A stretch of 64,000 nucleotides of DNA from Akkermansiaceae bacterium (GTDB lineage: Bacteria > Verrucomicrobiota > Verrucomicrobiia > Verrucomicrobiales > Akkermansiaceae), in contig JAQWSX010000176.1 in the NCBI GenBank assembly GCA_029242935.1, positions 1 through 64,000 of the forward strand, read 5' to 3'. Below the pieces are notes generated by a model that made no database searches, was not told where the DNA came from, and worked only from the letters and a program-made list of their open reading frames with translations. Numbering within the stretch: the stretch's first letter is position 1; every line of letters starts with the position of its first letter. This document shows, piece by piece, positions 39,238 to 50,000 of this stretch. The translations under genes and the position numbers were made by a program.

Positions 39238-39916
39238 AGAGCTTCTTTTCCCACTGAGGACCGTCGCCTATGTTGTGAACGACCCACTTCTCGGTTTTTT
39301 TGGCACCCGGACCTGGAACGACAATCCCGATATGCTTGTTCCCATCAAGTAATTGCCAAATGATAATATCACCAAAACCGTAGTCCTCTGAATCTTGACT
39401 CACACCCAAAACCTGCCCTTTACGAGTAAAGAAACGCTGCAGGTTCTGAACCCGCCGGTGATCAATATTAGGATCTGGCACTTTGGAACCGAAGATCTGT
39501 GGATATGAGTAAAAGTTCTCTCTTATGTCAGCATGAACATCCACTTGGAGATCAATCTCAAGACTCCGATACGCCCTCACGATCAAATCCTCTGCTTTCC
39601 CGCGATTTGGAGCAATATCGCCGTTGGGAAAATCAATTTTGAAGTAAGAACCATCGTAATTAACTTGGGCTTGCGTTCTCTCAAGAGCCGCCGCTGCCAA
39701 TCGGGAGCCAAAATCACCATCTGATTCAAGGGTCGTGATGGACTCGCGAACATTCGCAGGGGAGGTCAAGTCAGTTTGAGCACGGAGAAAAGGGATCAAA
39801 GGGCGGAGAAAAAAACCACCCAGAACGACCGCAAAAACAACGAGAAGCCACCCACCCAGTGAGCTTCTGCGCTTTTTTTTCACCGGAGCAGCCCCGATAT
39901 ACTCAATTGGTCTCAT
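39197..39916 (-). CDS. DUF1287 (NlpC/P60-like fold) protein with N-terminal TM
   Basis: 'YDGSYFKIDFPNGDIAPNRGKAEDLIVRAYRSLEIDLQVDVHADIRENFYSYP', 'PDPNIDHRRVQNLQRFFTRKG', 'HIGIVV'. Confidence 0.88.
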   Translation of the reverse strand: MRPIEYIGAAPVKKKRRSSLGGWLLVVFAVVLGGFFLRPLIPFLRAQTDLTSPANVRESITTLESDGDFGSRLAAAALERTQAQVNYDGSYFKIDFPNGDIAPNRGKAEDLIVRAYRSLEIDLQVDVHADIRENFYSYPQIFGSKVPDPNIDHRRVQNLQRFFTRKGQVLGVSQDSEDYGFGDIIIWQLLDGNKHIGIVVPGPGAKKTEKWVVHNIGDGPQWEKKLFDYSIKGHYRYGE

Positions 39917-39959
39917 TAAACTTATCTTTGATACTAAGAAGTCTCATATTTATACGGAT

Positions 39960-40628
39960 GTGACGAGTGAAAACCTGTCGTTCTTCTTGAGAAATTTGAT
40001 ATTTTTTCGTCTTGTATGGTACGTGGAACGAATTCCGGTCATTTTTGCAGAAGTCACTCCGACTTTTCACGAGCTCCAGCACCATGGAGTCATACCTTTA
40101 ACGGATTGGTCGGGCTCGAAAATTACAAAATTGTCAAAGTTTCTTTTCTGGATCGATCAAACTCATTTTCACTTTCTTGCAAGCCAGGAAGGCACTCCTG
40201 GCTTGCACCACCCGGACAGCCGGCCTGGGCAATATCAGGCCGAGCTTTGGAAATACGACGTCGCTGAATTCTTCCTGCTTTCATCCGATAAAAGCCGCTA
40301 TCTCGAATTCAACCTTGCTCCGAACGGCGGATGGTGGTCGAGCGCATTTTCCGCCCCGTTGATACCTGCTCCGGGCGAACCCTTGCCTATTCCTGATGTG
40401 AAAACCTCAGCAGAAGTGAATAGCGATGGCTGGCGGGCTCGCGCCAGCATTCCATTGTCATGGTTAAAGAAACACTACGGATTCAGTAAATCGACATTCC
40501 TAAACGCCTGCTTCATCCTTAACTCACCGGACCAAATCTTCGTCAGTGCTGGAAATCTTGGCGATGGAGATCCCGATTACCATCGTCCGAAACATTTCCC
40601 TCCCCTCGATCCAGTCACTCTCGCGTGA
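39960..40628 (+). CDS. Carbohydrate-binding family 9-like (DOMON-like fold) protein
   Basis: 'LWKYDVAEFFLLSSDKSRYLEFNLAPNGGWWSSAF', 'WRARASIPLSWL', 'FNACFILNSPDQIFVSAG'-type ending. Confidence 0.6.
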   Translation: MTSENLSFFLRNLIFFRLVWYVERIPVIFAEVTPTFHELQHHGVIPLTDWSGSKITKLSKFLFWIDQTHFHFLASQEGTPGLHHPDSRPGQYQAELWKYDVAEFFLLSSDKSRYLEFNLAPNGGWWSSAFSAPLIPAPGEPLPIPDVKTSAEVNSDGWRARASIPLSWLKKHYGFSKSTFLNACFILNSPDQIFVSAGNLGDGDPDYHRPKHFPPLDPVTLA

Positions 40629-40659
40629 CATCTTACCTCATTCCCTCTATCTTGCCTTC

Positions 40660-41655
40660 ATGCCCGAAACGTCTCAGGCCGTGCTCCCCCAAGACCGGCC
40701 TTACCTCCAGTTGAACGAAGGTTATCTGGCAATCGCCTCACCCGATTCGATCGCGGAGGCTTGTTTCAGCATTCCAGCAGTTCGAGGAATTCAAGCCATC
40801 CGGATTGTAGTCGTTGCCAACCATGAAACAGCTCCATTATGGCGTAAGGTTGATGAAGTGAGTCGAGTCGTTGAGCATTCTCATTCTGATTCAGCCCGAA
40901 AGATCAGTAATTTAATCAAAGAATCCAATCTAAACATTGAGGCTACGATTGCCTGGGAGAATAGCTCCGCAGCGCAAGCCTTTGCAAGGATTGGAGTCAA
41001 AACCCGCCTAGGTTTTCCTGAGGACAAGCTTGTCAGATATCTGACTCAAACCGTAGAAATCGACCAAAAGTCCGGCCCCATCGTGCATCGCGTCCGGAGC
41101 TATCTCCACTTTGTCAAAAAACTAGGCTTTGACCCTTTTCAGCCAGCGTATTTCGCCCCTCCACCTAGGCCTCAAGCTCCAGAACTTCCGATCCTTGCGA
41201 TCTCACCTGGATCCGATTTTGGGGATGCTGCCGAATGGCCGATTGATCGTTTCACAGAGTTAGCCAAAGAGTTCTCCGGCAGATTTGATCTGGCGATCGT
41301 CCAGCGCCCTGATCGCCCAGAGCCCGCTCTCGCTCTCGCCAAATCCCTCGGCAAGAAAGTCTGCTCATCCGAAGGCCCTGATCTCATCGACTTCCTCGCG
41401 ACCTGCCACGGGCTCATTGCAAGTGATAGCTCCATCCCGCACCTCGCCTCCTTTGTAGGCACACCTTCACTTGTTTTCTTTGGCCCGAACGAACCCGAAT
41501 GGCGGCGGCCTCTCGGGAAAATTCACCACGTTATCCGCGAACACGTTGCCTGTAGCGGCTGTCTCCTGAACAACTGCCCCCTTGATCATCGCTGCATGAC
41601 TGAGATCACGTCGGCTAAAGCTTTGGCCGAAGCTCGCTCTCTTTTCGGCGAATAA
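40660..41655 (+). CDS. GT9-family (heptosyltransferase/ADP-heptose:LPS) glycosyltransferase
   Basis: 'ILAISPGSDFGDAAEWPIDRFTELAKEF', 'DLIDFLATCHGLIASDSSIPHLASFVGTPSLVFFGPNEPEWRRP', C-terminal 'CSGCLLNNCPLDHRCM'. Start refined from 40546. Confidence 0.88.
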   Translation: MPETSQAVLPQDRPYLQLNEGYLAIASPDSIAEACFSIPAVRGIQAIRIVVVANHETAPLWRKVDEVSRVVEHSHSDSARKISNLIKESNLNIEATIAWENSSAAQAFARIGVKTRLGFPEDKLVRYLTQTVEIDQKSGPIVHRVRSYLHFVKKLGFDPFQPAYFAPPPRPQAPELPILAISPGSDFGDAAEWPIDRFTELAKEFSGRFDLAIVQRPDRPEPALALAKSLGKKVCSSEGPDLIDFLATCHGLIASDSSIPHLASFVGTPSLVFFGPNEPEWRRPLGKIHHVIREHVACSGCLLNNCPLDHRCMTEITSAKALAEARSLFGE

Positions 41656-41704
41656 ATAAAGAAATGCGATTTCCAGAATGGCTGCAGATACGCAGACAAT
41701 TTAC

Positions 41705-42154
41705 CTAGTCAACCATTACATACTGAAGCAACAAGCCCTGAACGTGGCTGTAAAAGTTGTTGCGGAAGTAAGCGGCACGCGCCGAGGGATCTTCAAACAT
41801 TTGTGGATCTACTTCTTCACGGGCCCCAAATTTGTATTTGTCCTCAAGAGCCAGCCGGGCCTGATTCAAAGCACCATACCAGACTTCTACACTACCCTTC
41901 AGAATGTGAATGTCTTCACCCTCTTCCTTGGCCTTCATCACCTCCTTCACTACAGTGATTCGCTGTTTTGAAAACTCCTCGCTTAACTCAGGCGCCACGA
42001 TTTCATCCCACATCGAGTCCTCATCCATCAATCCAGCCAGCCTTCCCGCCAAATCGGAGTCACTATCGCCCGCGATCCCAATCAGAAGCATCCAATCTTG
42101 CTCCGTTTCGGGCACCAGCTTCAATCCGCCGGCAACTGTTGGTCCTACTGTCAT
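41705..42154 (-). CDS. DUF2017-like ClpS-linked protein
   Basis: 4-nt overlap downstream of clpS; 'SVEVWYGALNQARLALEDKY' and 'NNFYSHVQGLLLQYVM' resemble the DUF2017 layout. Confidence 0.45.
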   Translation of the reverse strand: MTVGPTVAGGLKLVPETEQDWMLLIGIAGDSDSDLAGRLAGLMDEDSMWDEIVAPELSEEFSKQRITVVKEVMKAKEEGEDIHILKGSVEVWYGALNQARLALEDKYKFGAREEVDPQMFEDPSARAAYFRNNFYSHVQGLLLQYVMVD

Positions 42155-42441
42155 TCTGCTCTATCAAGAGTGGCATGCAGTTGGGCGCTGTGAAGTTGGT
42201 TCACATACATTTCCGCTTTCTCGCGATTCCCGCTCCAAACAACGGCTCTACCTCTTTGGTGAACAGCCATCATCAACTCCTCCGCCTTCTCCTTTGAAAA
42301 CCCAAAAACTTTAATAAGCACGCGACTCACATACTCCATCAGGTTCACCGGATCATCAAGAACGACCACCTGCCAAGGCTTATCGGACTTTTTCTTAGTC
42401 CTCGTTTGAGTTTCGTGAGCCGGAGCATCTACCGCATTCAT
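42151..42441 (-). CDS. clpS: ATP-dependent Clp protease adaptor ClpS
   Basis: 'KPWQVVVLDDPVNLMEYVSRVLIKVFGFSKEKAEELMMAVHQRGRAVVWSGNREKAEMYVNQLHSAQLHATLD'. Confidence 0.92.
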   Translation of the reverse strand: MNAVDAPAHETQTRTKKKSDKPWQVVVLDDPVNLMEYVSRVLIKVFGFSKEKAEELMMAVHQRGRAVVWSGNREKAEMYVNQLHSAQLHATLDRAE

Positions 42442-42444
42442 GAC

Positions 42445-44217
42445 CTAGACCTCCGCAGCTTGTTCTGGCGCATCCACCCAGCGCCCATGTTCACGAATTA
42501 AATCCTGCAGTCTCTCAACTGCATCACCCTCCGGGATATTAAATTTCACGGCCTGCTTGCCGACGTAAAGATTGATTTTGCCTGGAGCTCCACCGACGTA
42601 ACCGAAATCCGCGTCCGCCATCTCACCAGGCCCGTTTACAATACATCCCATGACTGCAATTCGAACCCCTTTCAAATGTCCGGTGGCTTCACGAATTTTC
42701 TGGGTCGTCTCTTGAAGATTAAAGAGGGTCCGTCCGCAGCTCGGGCACGCCACGTAATCGGTCTTGAAAATTCGTGCGCCCGCCGCCTGAAGAATATTAT
42801 AGGAAAGTCGAAGCGATTGCCCCGGAGCTTCTTCGCCCTGCACCAGAATCGCGTCTCCAATTCCATCGCAAATCAACGAACCCAAATTCATGGAGGCCTT
42901 CAACAAGGTCGGAAGAAAATCAGCCGCCACATCATTCGATGGAGCGAGGGTGTCCTTAAGCAAAATCGAATGCCGAGCGTCAGCCTTTGCTGCCAGTAGG
43001 CGGAAAGCGGCAATAGTCGGGAGGTCTAACCCATCTTTTACCGTAAGCAATCTCGGCTCATCCGAATGATTGATTTCCGAGATCACCTCGTTTTCCCGGG
43101 GATCAAGCTCCACCACACCCGAATCCTCGCCGACGATTTCCGGCTTAAAATCGCCCATCTGGTCGATCTTGTGAGCCACCGAATCCCACTTTTTGCGAGA
43201 GGTGAAAACACGCATCAATTCCGTGCCACCCAAAGATCGTCCGCCCACCCGTTGAATCTCGCTCTTGCGACGCTCGTATTCAAAAGGATTCCAAGATTCC
43301 TTGACTCCGGACTCACAGCCACCCTCCGGAATCGCTTTCACCAAAGCCTGCGCCACCGGAACCTCATGCACTGCATCTTCGGTCAGACTCACGCGGATGG
43401 TATCTCCGATTCCATCCGCCAGCAGACTCCCGATCCCAATCGCGCTCTTAATGCGGCCATCCTCACCGTCACCGGCCTCCGTCACCCCCAAGTGAAGCGG
43501 GTAATTCCAATCGGAACCTTCCGCTTTAAGCCGCGCCACTAGGAGACGGTAAGCTTCGATCATGACCTTTGGGTTCGAGGCCTTCATCGAGAAGATGAAA
43601 TTATGAAAATCCTCCTCCCGCGCGATCCGCGCAAACTCCAGCGCGCTTTCTACCATTCCAAGCGGAGTGTCACCATAACGATTCATGATGCGGTCGGAAA
43701 GAGAACCATGATTGGTCCCGATCCTCACCGCACGGCCAAGGTCTTTGCAAAGAGTAACCAACGGAGCAAACTCCTCCCGAATCCGGCCCAACTCTTCTTC
43801 GTATTGTTCATCGGTGTATTCCCGGATCTCAAACTTTTTCTTATCCGCGTAATTCCCCGGATTGACCCGCACTTTTTCCACCCACTTCGCTGCCTCAAAA
43901 GCTGCATCCGGCTTGAAGTGAATGTCCGCCACTAAGGGAACCTCGCAATTAGCAGCCCGAACTCCATCACGGATATTCTCGAGATTCCCAGCATACTTCC
44001 GCGTTTGGGCCGTAATCCTAACCACCTCACAACCCGCATTCGCCAGCTGCAGCACCTCCTTAACACAGGCCTCGGTATCACGGGTGTCCGAGGTGATCAT
44101 CGATTGCACCACGACGGGATTACCGCCCCCCACTTTCACGTTTCCAACAGTCACCTCCCGTGACTCGCGACGGGAGTAATTGAAGAGGTTTTTACAGTAA
44201 CGTAGTTCGGGTGCCAT
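42445..44217 (-). CDS. ispG: 4-hydroxy-3-methylbut-2-enyl-diphosphate synthase, large insert-containing form
   Basis: 'VGGGNPVVVQSMITSDTRDTEACVKEV', 'VPLVADIHFKPDAAFEAAKWVEKVRVNPGNY', 'YVACPSCGRTLFNLQ', 'VMGCIVNGPGEMADADFGYVGGAPGKI'. Confidence 0.95.
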   Translation of the reverse strand: MAPELRYCKNLFNYSRRESREVTVGNVKVGGGNPVVVQSMITSDTRDTEACVKEVLQLANAGCEVVRITAQTRKYAGNLENIRDGVRAANCEVPLVADIHFKPDAAFEAAKWVEKVRVNPGNYADKKKFEIREYTDEQYEEELGRIREEFAPLVTLCKDLGRAVRIGTNHGSLSDRIMNRYGDTPLGMVESALEFARIAREEDFHNFIFSMKASNPKVMIEAYRLLVARLKAEGSDWNYPLHLGVTEAGDGEDGRIKSAIGIGSLLADGIGDTIRVSLTEDAVHEVPVAQALVKAIPEGGCESGVKESWNPFEYERRKSEIQRVGGRSLGGTELMRVFTSRKKWDSVAHKIDQMGDFKPEIVGEDSGVVELDPRENEVISEINHSDEPRLLTVKDGLDLPTIAAFRLLAAKADARHSILLKDTLAPSNDVAADFLPTLLKASMNLGSLICDGIGDAILVQGEEAPGQSLRLSYNILQAAGARIFKTDYVACPSCGRTLFNLQETTQKIREATGHLKGVRIAVMGCIVNGPGEMADADFGYVGGAPGKINLYVGKQAVKFNIPEGDAVERLQDLIREHGRWVDAPEQAAEV

Positions 44218-44440
44218 ATGAATCTGCAAAGTTCTAAGGCAAAAACGCCTCGCCCGCAACGCCCACATTCCCCGATTGTGACCGAGGAAGATTTGCCGAA
44301 TGCTCTCACCATAAAACTTATTGTTTCAGTTTTTGCGACCATGGCCCGCCCTTACCTGTGAAGACCACTTCACTTATTAAAAAAAAAGCACCCTTACGAA
44401 TACCCTCCCGTGAGTAACTTTTTTATTGAGATCGAGAAAT

Positions 44441-45349
44441 TTAGAGAGCGTCCGCCAATTCACTGGGCTCTATTTTGCTCAATAGAAAGTAAGCGTGCTC
44501 GGAATCGGCCCATTGGGTCACGGCCCACTCGTCATTTTTATCGCAGTTGCGGCACATTCCGACTGCAGCTTCAAACTCGCCGATCTCGTTCGTATCGATA
44601 GCCTTGAGCTCCATCATCACCAAATAAATCACCTCCTCACTCTTCTTATAGCAGATCAACGAACCACGGTGCTTCTCCTCACCAATCTCAAGAAACTTAC
44701 AACCAACCCCCCTTGCAACCTTCAGACCTTCAGGCAATTGCACCGGTATTGGCAGATCTTTTCCATCAAGCCATTCGTAAAGTGCGGCCTGCCGATCGTT
44801 TTGCAGATCGAACGAAAAAAAGGGCGACTGCAGCATTGCAATTGCGGAATCCTCCACCTCCCTCGGGGTCGTTCCAGCGAGGGTGTTCCCACCGGCTCCA
44901 GCAAAGAAAGCTCCCACCCCGAACATAATCGCGATTACAGCCATGGCAGAAACCGCCCACAAAGCTGTTTTGAAAAAGCGACGTTTACGACGCTTCGATA
45001 TTTCCATAGTGTTCTGCTCAACTGATATCGCTTGCAAAATCTGATCACGAAAATCCTTAGGAGGTCGGATCAAAGCGAGAGCTTCGACAAAATCGGCATC
45101 AAATTCAGCAGAATGCTCTTGAGCTCCTTCCAAAACTCGGAAAATAGCATCACGGAGTTCCTCTGGAATCTTAACATCTGAAAGTATCGACGCAAAAGTA
45201 GCATCCTCGGCATGCTCGGCCGCAAGCCACTCTCCCAATTCATGATCCTTAGCGGCCAACTCCAGCGCTTCCGCAAAAATAGGCTCAGTCGAATCCTCTG
45301 CGTCTGAGCGAAAGCTCTTCAGGATGAATTTGGCGCGTTTCTTATCCAT
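44441..45349 (-). CDS. Putative anti-sigma/membrane regulatory protein
   Basis: Soluble N-terminus, one TM helix 'TALWAVSAMAVIAIMFGVGAFFAG', directly downstream of an ECF sigma gene. Confidence 0.55.
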   Translation of the reverse strand: MDKKRAKFILKSFRSDAEDSTEPIFAEALELAAKDHELGEWLAAEHAEDATFASILSDVKIPEELRDAIFRVLEGAQEHSAEFDADFVEALALIRPPKDFRDQILQAISVEQNTMEISKRRKRRFFKTALWAVSAMAVIAIMFGVGAFFAGAGGNTLAGTTPREVEDSAIAMLQSPFFSFDLQNDRQAALYEWLDGKDLPIPVQLPEGLKVARGVGCKFLEIGEEKHRGSLICYKKSEEVIYLVMMELKAIDTNEIGEFEAAVGMCRNCDKNDEWAVTQWADSEHAYFLLSKIEPSELADAL

Positions 45350-45371
45350 GTTGTCGGCGAATCGTATCAGA

Positions 45372-45887
45372 TTAAAAATCGACGAGGCGCGTCGGAGCTT
45401 TCGCAGCTTCCGAGATCATTTTTTTGTGTAGCTGCTCCTTACCTCTCGAAATTCGAGACATCACAGTGCCGATGGGAACATCAAGAACTTCAGCAATCTC
45501 CTGATAAGAATGTTGTTGTAGGTAAAAAAGAGTCAAGGGAGCGCAGAAGGTTTCGTCCAATTCGCTCAAAAACCCCACCGTCTGCCGGGCATCCAACTTC
45601 CGACCATAATCTTGCTCTTCATATCTTAACTTATCTTCTGCCTTGGTAATCTCGGTTCCGAGATGGCGCTGGGAATAACCGACATTTCCAAGGTGCTCGT
45701 GATAGAGAGTCGTAAAAAGCCAAGTCTTAGCCTTCGAGCGATTCTTAAGCTGATGCCCCTTCTGCACTAAGATCACGAAAGTCTGCTGCACGAGATCCGC
45801 CGCGCGGCAAGAGTTTTTAGTCAGGGTAAGGCCAAAGCGATACAACGCCTTATGATACTGGTCCACCAAATCATTAAATTCCTCCAT
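45372..45887 (-). CDS. ECF-type RNA polymerase sigma factor
   Basis: Region 2 'YRFGLTLTKNSCRAADLVQQTFVILVQKG', 'KTWLFTTLYHEHL'; region 4 'YQEIAEVLDVPIGTVMSRISRGKEQL'. Confidence 0.92.
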   Translation of the reverse strand: MEEFNDLVDQYHKALYRFGLTLTKNSCRAADLVQQTFVILVQKGHQLKNRSKAKTWLFTTLYHEHLGNVGYSQRHLGTEITKAEDKLRYEEQDYGRKLDARQTVGFLSELDETFCAPLTLFYLQQHSYQEIAEVLDVPIGTVMSRISRGKEQLHKKMISEAAKAPTRLVDF

Positions 45888-45986
45888 CAGATCAATAATC
45901 TGACATTTCGGAAAATCTGTCGCGCAATTATTCTCGCAATTTCCCTTCTTTATTTTTCATGCAGAACAGATTACCCATCCCCAGCT

Positions 45987-46892
45987 ATGAAATCGACTTT
46001 TCTCCTCATCTCCGCCCTTCTCGCTCAATCCGCGCTCGCCGGCTTTCGTCAGGAAAAAACCGACTCCTCCCTGAAGCTTTTTGATGGTGACACTCTGATC
46101 ACAGAATACCGGACCGACCACCATCTGCCCTACCTCTATCCACTCGTAGGGCCCACCGGAGTTGGGCTCACCCGGAACTTCCCCATGAAAAAGAACGTAG
46201 AGGGCGAGCAACCGGATCACCCCCACCACCGCTCCTTTTGGTTCACCCACGGCGATGTCAACGGAAACGATTTCTGGCACTCAAAAGATCACAAATCGAA
46301 TATCGTCCACACATCCTTCGGGAAATCCAAAGATGGGACATTTTCGGTCAACCTTGAGTGGCAGCAGGACAAAAAGGTGATTCTTAAGGAAACTCGAACC
46401 TATAAATTTAGTAAACCCAATGAAAAATCACTCGCGATCGAAGTCCACTCAACGCTGACCGCAGCGACTGAAGTAAAATTCGGGGACACCAAGGAAGGTT
46501 CCTTCGCCCTTCGCGTTTCCCCCACCTTGCGGCACGAAGGCCAGGTCGCAAAAGGCCACATCGCCAACTCTGAAGGCCAGACCGACAAAAAAGCCTGGGG
46601 CAAGCGCGCACGCTGGGTCAGCTACTATGGCCCCGACAGCTCCGATAAGGACGTCACGATTACTATGATGGACCACCCCTCAAATCATAATCACCCCACT
46701 TTCTGGCACGCCCGCACCTATGGCCTTCTCACTGCAAACCCTTTTGGCGAGAAAAGCTTCACCAAAAGCGGAAACGGTAATCACATCCTCAAAAAAGACG
46801 AGTCGCTCACCCAGAAATACGGCCTCTTGATGCAGTCCGGAACTTTCAAAAAGGATTCCGTCGAAAAGGCCTACCAAGCCTTCGCTCGGTAG
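45987..46892 (+). CDS. DUF6807 (PmoA-like) secreted protein
   Basis: Signal peptide; 'YLYPLVGPTGVGLTRNFPM', 'DHPHHRSFWFTHGDVNGNDFW', 'WVSYYGPDSSDKDVTITMMDHPSN'. Start refined. Confidence 0.85.
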   Translation: MKSTFLLISALLAQSALAGFRQEKTDSSLKLFDGDTLITEYRTDHHLPYLYPLVGPTGVGLTRNFPMKKNVEGEQPDHPHHRSFWFTHGDVNGNDFWHSKDHKSNIVHTSFGKSKDGTFSVNLEWQQDKKVILKETRTYKFSKPNEKSLAIEVHSTLTAATEVKFGDTKEGSFALRVSPTLRHEGQVAKGHIANSEGQTDKKAWGKRARWVSYYGPDSSDKDVTITMMDHPSNHNHPTFWHARTYGLLTANPFGEKSFTKSGNGNHILKKDESLTQKYGLLMQSGTFKKDSVEKAYQAFAR

Positions 46893-46966
46893 CTTCGGAG
46901 CTCTGTTTCCAAGAATACTCCCAAATTCACTATCGCTCGGGAGATCGACATTCCTTGTCTTTTTTG

Positions 46967-46976
46967 GCCAATTGGC
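46967..46976. promoter_or_regulatory. 10-bp palindrome GCCAATTGGC upstream of tamB
   Basis: Directly read; followed by TTGGCACAATAAACGCA (GG-N10-GC spacing). Confidence 0.25.
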
Positions 46977-47033
46977 ACAATAAACGCAATGAAAGTCGTC
47001 GCATTCTCGTCATAACAAGAGAGTTCCTGCACG

Positions 47034-50000
47034 ATGCCACTTCTAGAGGATAAAACTAAAGACTCCCCAAAGCCCCGTCGGCCTTGGAGAAGGCGGATGC
47101 TTTATCCTTTCATTCTAATCGTTGGCGTCCTGATGTGGGTAAACGGCCCCGGAATTCGCTGGGGAGTTGAAAAGATTATTTTACAACAATTGGCTGCCCA
47201 GGACCTCTCGGGAGACTTTAAAATCGAGGGGACAGCTCTCTCGGGGATATCGATCCGTGATATTTCCATTAAGGGAAAATCAACCCTTCAAAGTCTTGAA
47301 TCCGATTTGATCAAAGTTGAATGGTCGCTCGGATCACTAATTAACAAGGAGCTCGAGTCCATCGTCCTAAGTCGACTTCATATTGTAATCGATCCAGAGG
47401 CTCCCAAAACCAAAGCATTGTCAGGCCCCCGCCCTCAGAGACGATCCTCTGACTCCAAAGCCTCTCTCAAAGATGCCCTGGGTCTAATCAAGGGCTTCAT
47501 CCAGCCTGCCGAAATTTCAATCACCGACCTTAAAGTTGAGGTCGGTGATATCACCCAAGTTTCGCTGGCATCCTTCACTCATACCGCTGGCGAGAGATCC
47601 TACCTAATTTCCGAGCTTCAATCACGTGACCATCTCGACCGCAACATTTACAATCCAGAGTCCGTCCTGACCTGGAATAAGGATGGCTTTTTCATCGACC
47701 AAGTTACCTTTAATTCGCAGCTTGCGATTCGGGATATTTTCTTCAAGCCAGAGAAATCAGCTTCAATGATCATCTCAGTCGCCGAAAGCCAACTCCTCGT
47801 AGAATCCGACCTTGGATCCTCCCACCGAATTTCACTTCAATCGCCTTCCCTGTCGATTCCTAGCCTCATCGGGCTCGCAAGGCCCGGCCTTGAAGCGTCC
47901 GGTGATATCACCAAGCTCGAAATCAACACCGCAACTGGCTCGATCGCCTTCGAGGCTTGCGACCTGAGGTATGAAAATCAAGAAATCTCACGTGCCTCCA
48001 TCGACGCCAGCACAGAAGACCTCCTCTCGCCCTTTGAAAATCCCATCAACCTTCAAGTCGTTGTTGATGAGAAACTAAAAGCTGAGGGAGTCATGGTGCT
48101 GAATCGCTCAATTCTTGATTCCTCAGCTGAGCTAGATCTCGTCGTCGATTGGCCCAAATTTCCCACCATTAATGCAGAAGTTCATTACGATTCCCGAGAG
48201 GCTCGCCTATTTGCCTCGACCCTTGATCACCTCCGAGCCACGGCCCAGTTTCAGGTCGATTCACAAACCTATCAGGCCAAATTTTACTCAGAGATCAATG
48301 ACGCAACGATTCTCAATGAGAATCTCGAAGGGCCTCTAAAATTCACCTCCACAGCCAAGGGTGATTTTAAAATAGCCGAGCACTCAGGCTCACTAGACCT
48401 ATTGGAACTGGGCCTCCATCAGCCTAACTTTCCGCAAGCCCTCACCAACGGGACGATCACCTGGAACTGGCCCAATAAGATTGCGGTCGAACGCCTCGAA
48501 ATAATTACTTCCGAGGCAGTCGCTAAGGCCAAACTAAACTGGTCGAATGACATTCTTGGAGTTGACTACATTAAGGTTTTTGAAAAAGACGATGAGCTTC
48601 TCTCGGTTAAAGCAAACTTCCCAGCACCTCTCTCAACTCGCTCGCTAAATGACATCATAGAATCGAAGAAAGAGATCTCCTTGAAGATCAAATCGAAGCC
48701 CCTCACCCTCGAACGACTCTCATCATTTTTCCCTATACCAGCTGAACTTTCCGGGATTCTGCATGCTGAAAACTTCAACCTTACCGGCACCTTTGCAAAT
48801 CCCTCACTAAATGGAACGGTTTCCCTGAAAGACTTCCAGTCAACTGCTACTCCACAACTCCTTCCTGCCACAATAGTAATTGATGTGGAGTCCGACGCTA
48901 AAAGGCTTATTGTGGACGTCGAGGCAGAAGATCCCGCAGGACAAATACTCAAACTAAATGGAACCTTCCCATTTCTTCCCCGAAAATGGATCGATCTGAA
49001 AACGATCCCGCTGGATTCGCCTATTACCCTAACAGTTAAAAACGACCAACTGGACCTCCGTCGCATCCAGCCGCTCATCCCCTCCATTCCCAACATCATG
49101 GGGACACTGAATCTCGACCTGAAATTGTCGGGCTCACTCATGGAACCTCGATTGGACGGCAATATTAACGCAAAAAATCTCAGTCCCAACTTTGAGGCCG
49201 ACCTTCCAAGCCTTGGTTTAAATCTGGAACTTAAGACCACTGAACAAGAACTCACCCTAACTGGATCAGGAAAAGACGGCACTTCCAACTTAATGACAAT
49301 TTTCGGAAACCTGCCTCTGCAACCAAAAACATGGTTGGGGCTTCCTGAATCAGAGCCAGAAAAAGAATTCTTATTCGAAATAAAAGATGCCGGAATAGCC
49401 CTAACCCGGATCCAGCCATTCGTTCCTATAGTTAAAGATATTCAAGGATCCTTGGATCTTAACATGAAAGTCATTGGCACACTTTCCAACCCACAATTTT
49501 CAGGGGATGCCGACTTAAAGGTCAAAAAAATGCGCCTTGATGATTCTCCCGGCTCGGAATTTCATGATTCACGAATCACCCTCAAGCTTGCGAATGACAT
49601 CATAACAATCAATGAGAGCCCTATCATAGCATCGGGCGGCAAAGCAACCGTCAGAGGATCCATTAACCTAACCTCAAAAGATGCTGATTTCGATCCTGTC
49701 TTAGACCTTAAAGTAGAGGGGAAATATATTCTTCTCTATCGCACCAAGGATTTCAATTTCCGCGGCCACCCTAACCTCACAATCACAGGCCCCTATTCGA
49801 AAGCTAAAATCGCTGGGACTCTCAAAATTGCTGACAGCCTCATATACAAAGATGTTGAAATCCTTCCCTTTGGCGTCCCCCGAACAACCGAAATCCCAAG
49901 ACCGAACCTTCCCTCATTTTCACAAAGACCCAACATGGAGAATCAAATGATTTCGCCTCCCTCCGGAATCATGGAATGGAATCTTGAAATTGATATCACG

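Noticed and set aside
44340-44440. Inverted repeat GTGAAG-ACCA-CTTCAC near a poly-A run
   Set aside because: The T tract is on the wrong side for termination of the minus-strand gene; ambiguous.
48566-49288. 240-aa minus-strand ORF inside tamB
   Set aside because: Ser/Arg-rich antisense shadow of the TamB frame; no recognisable motif.
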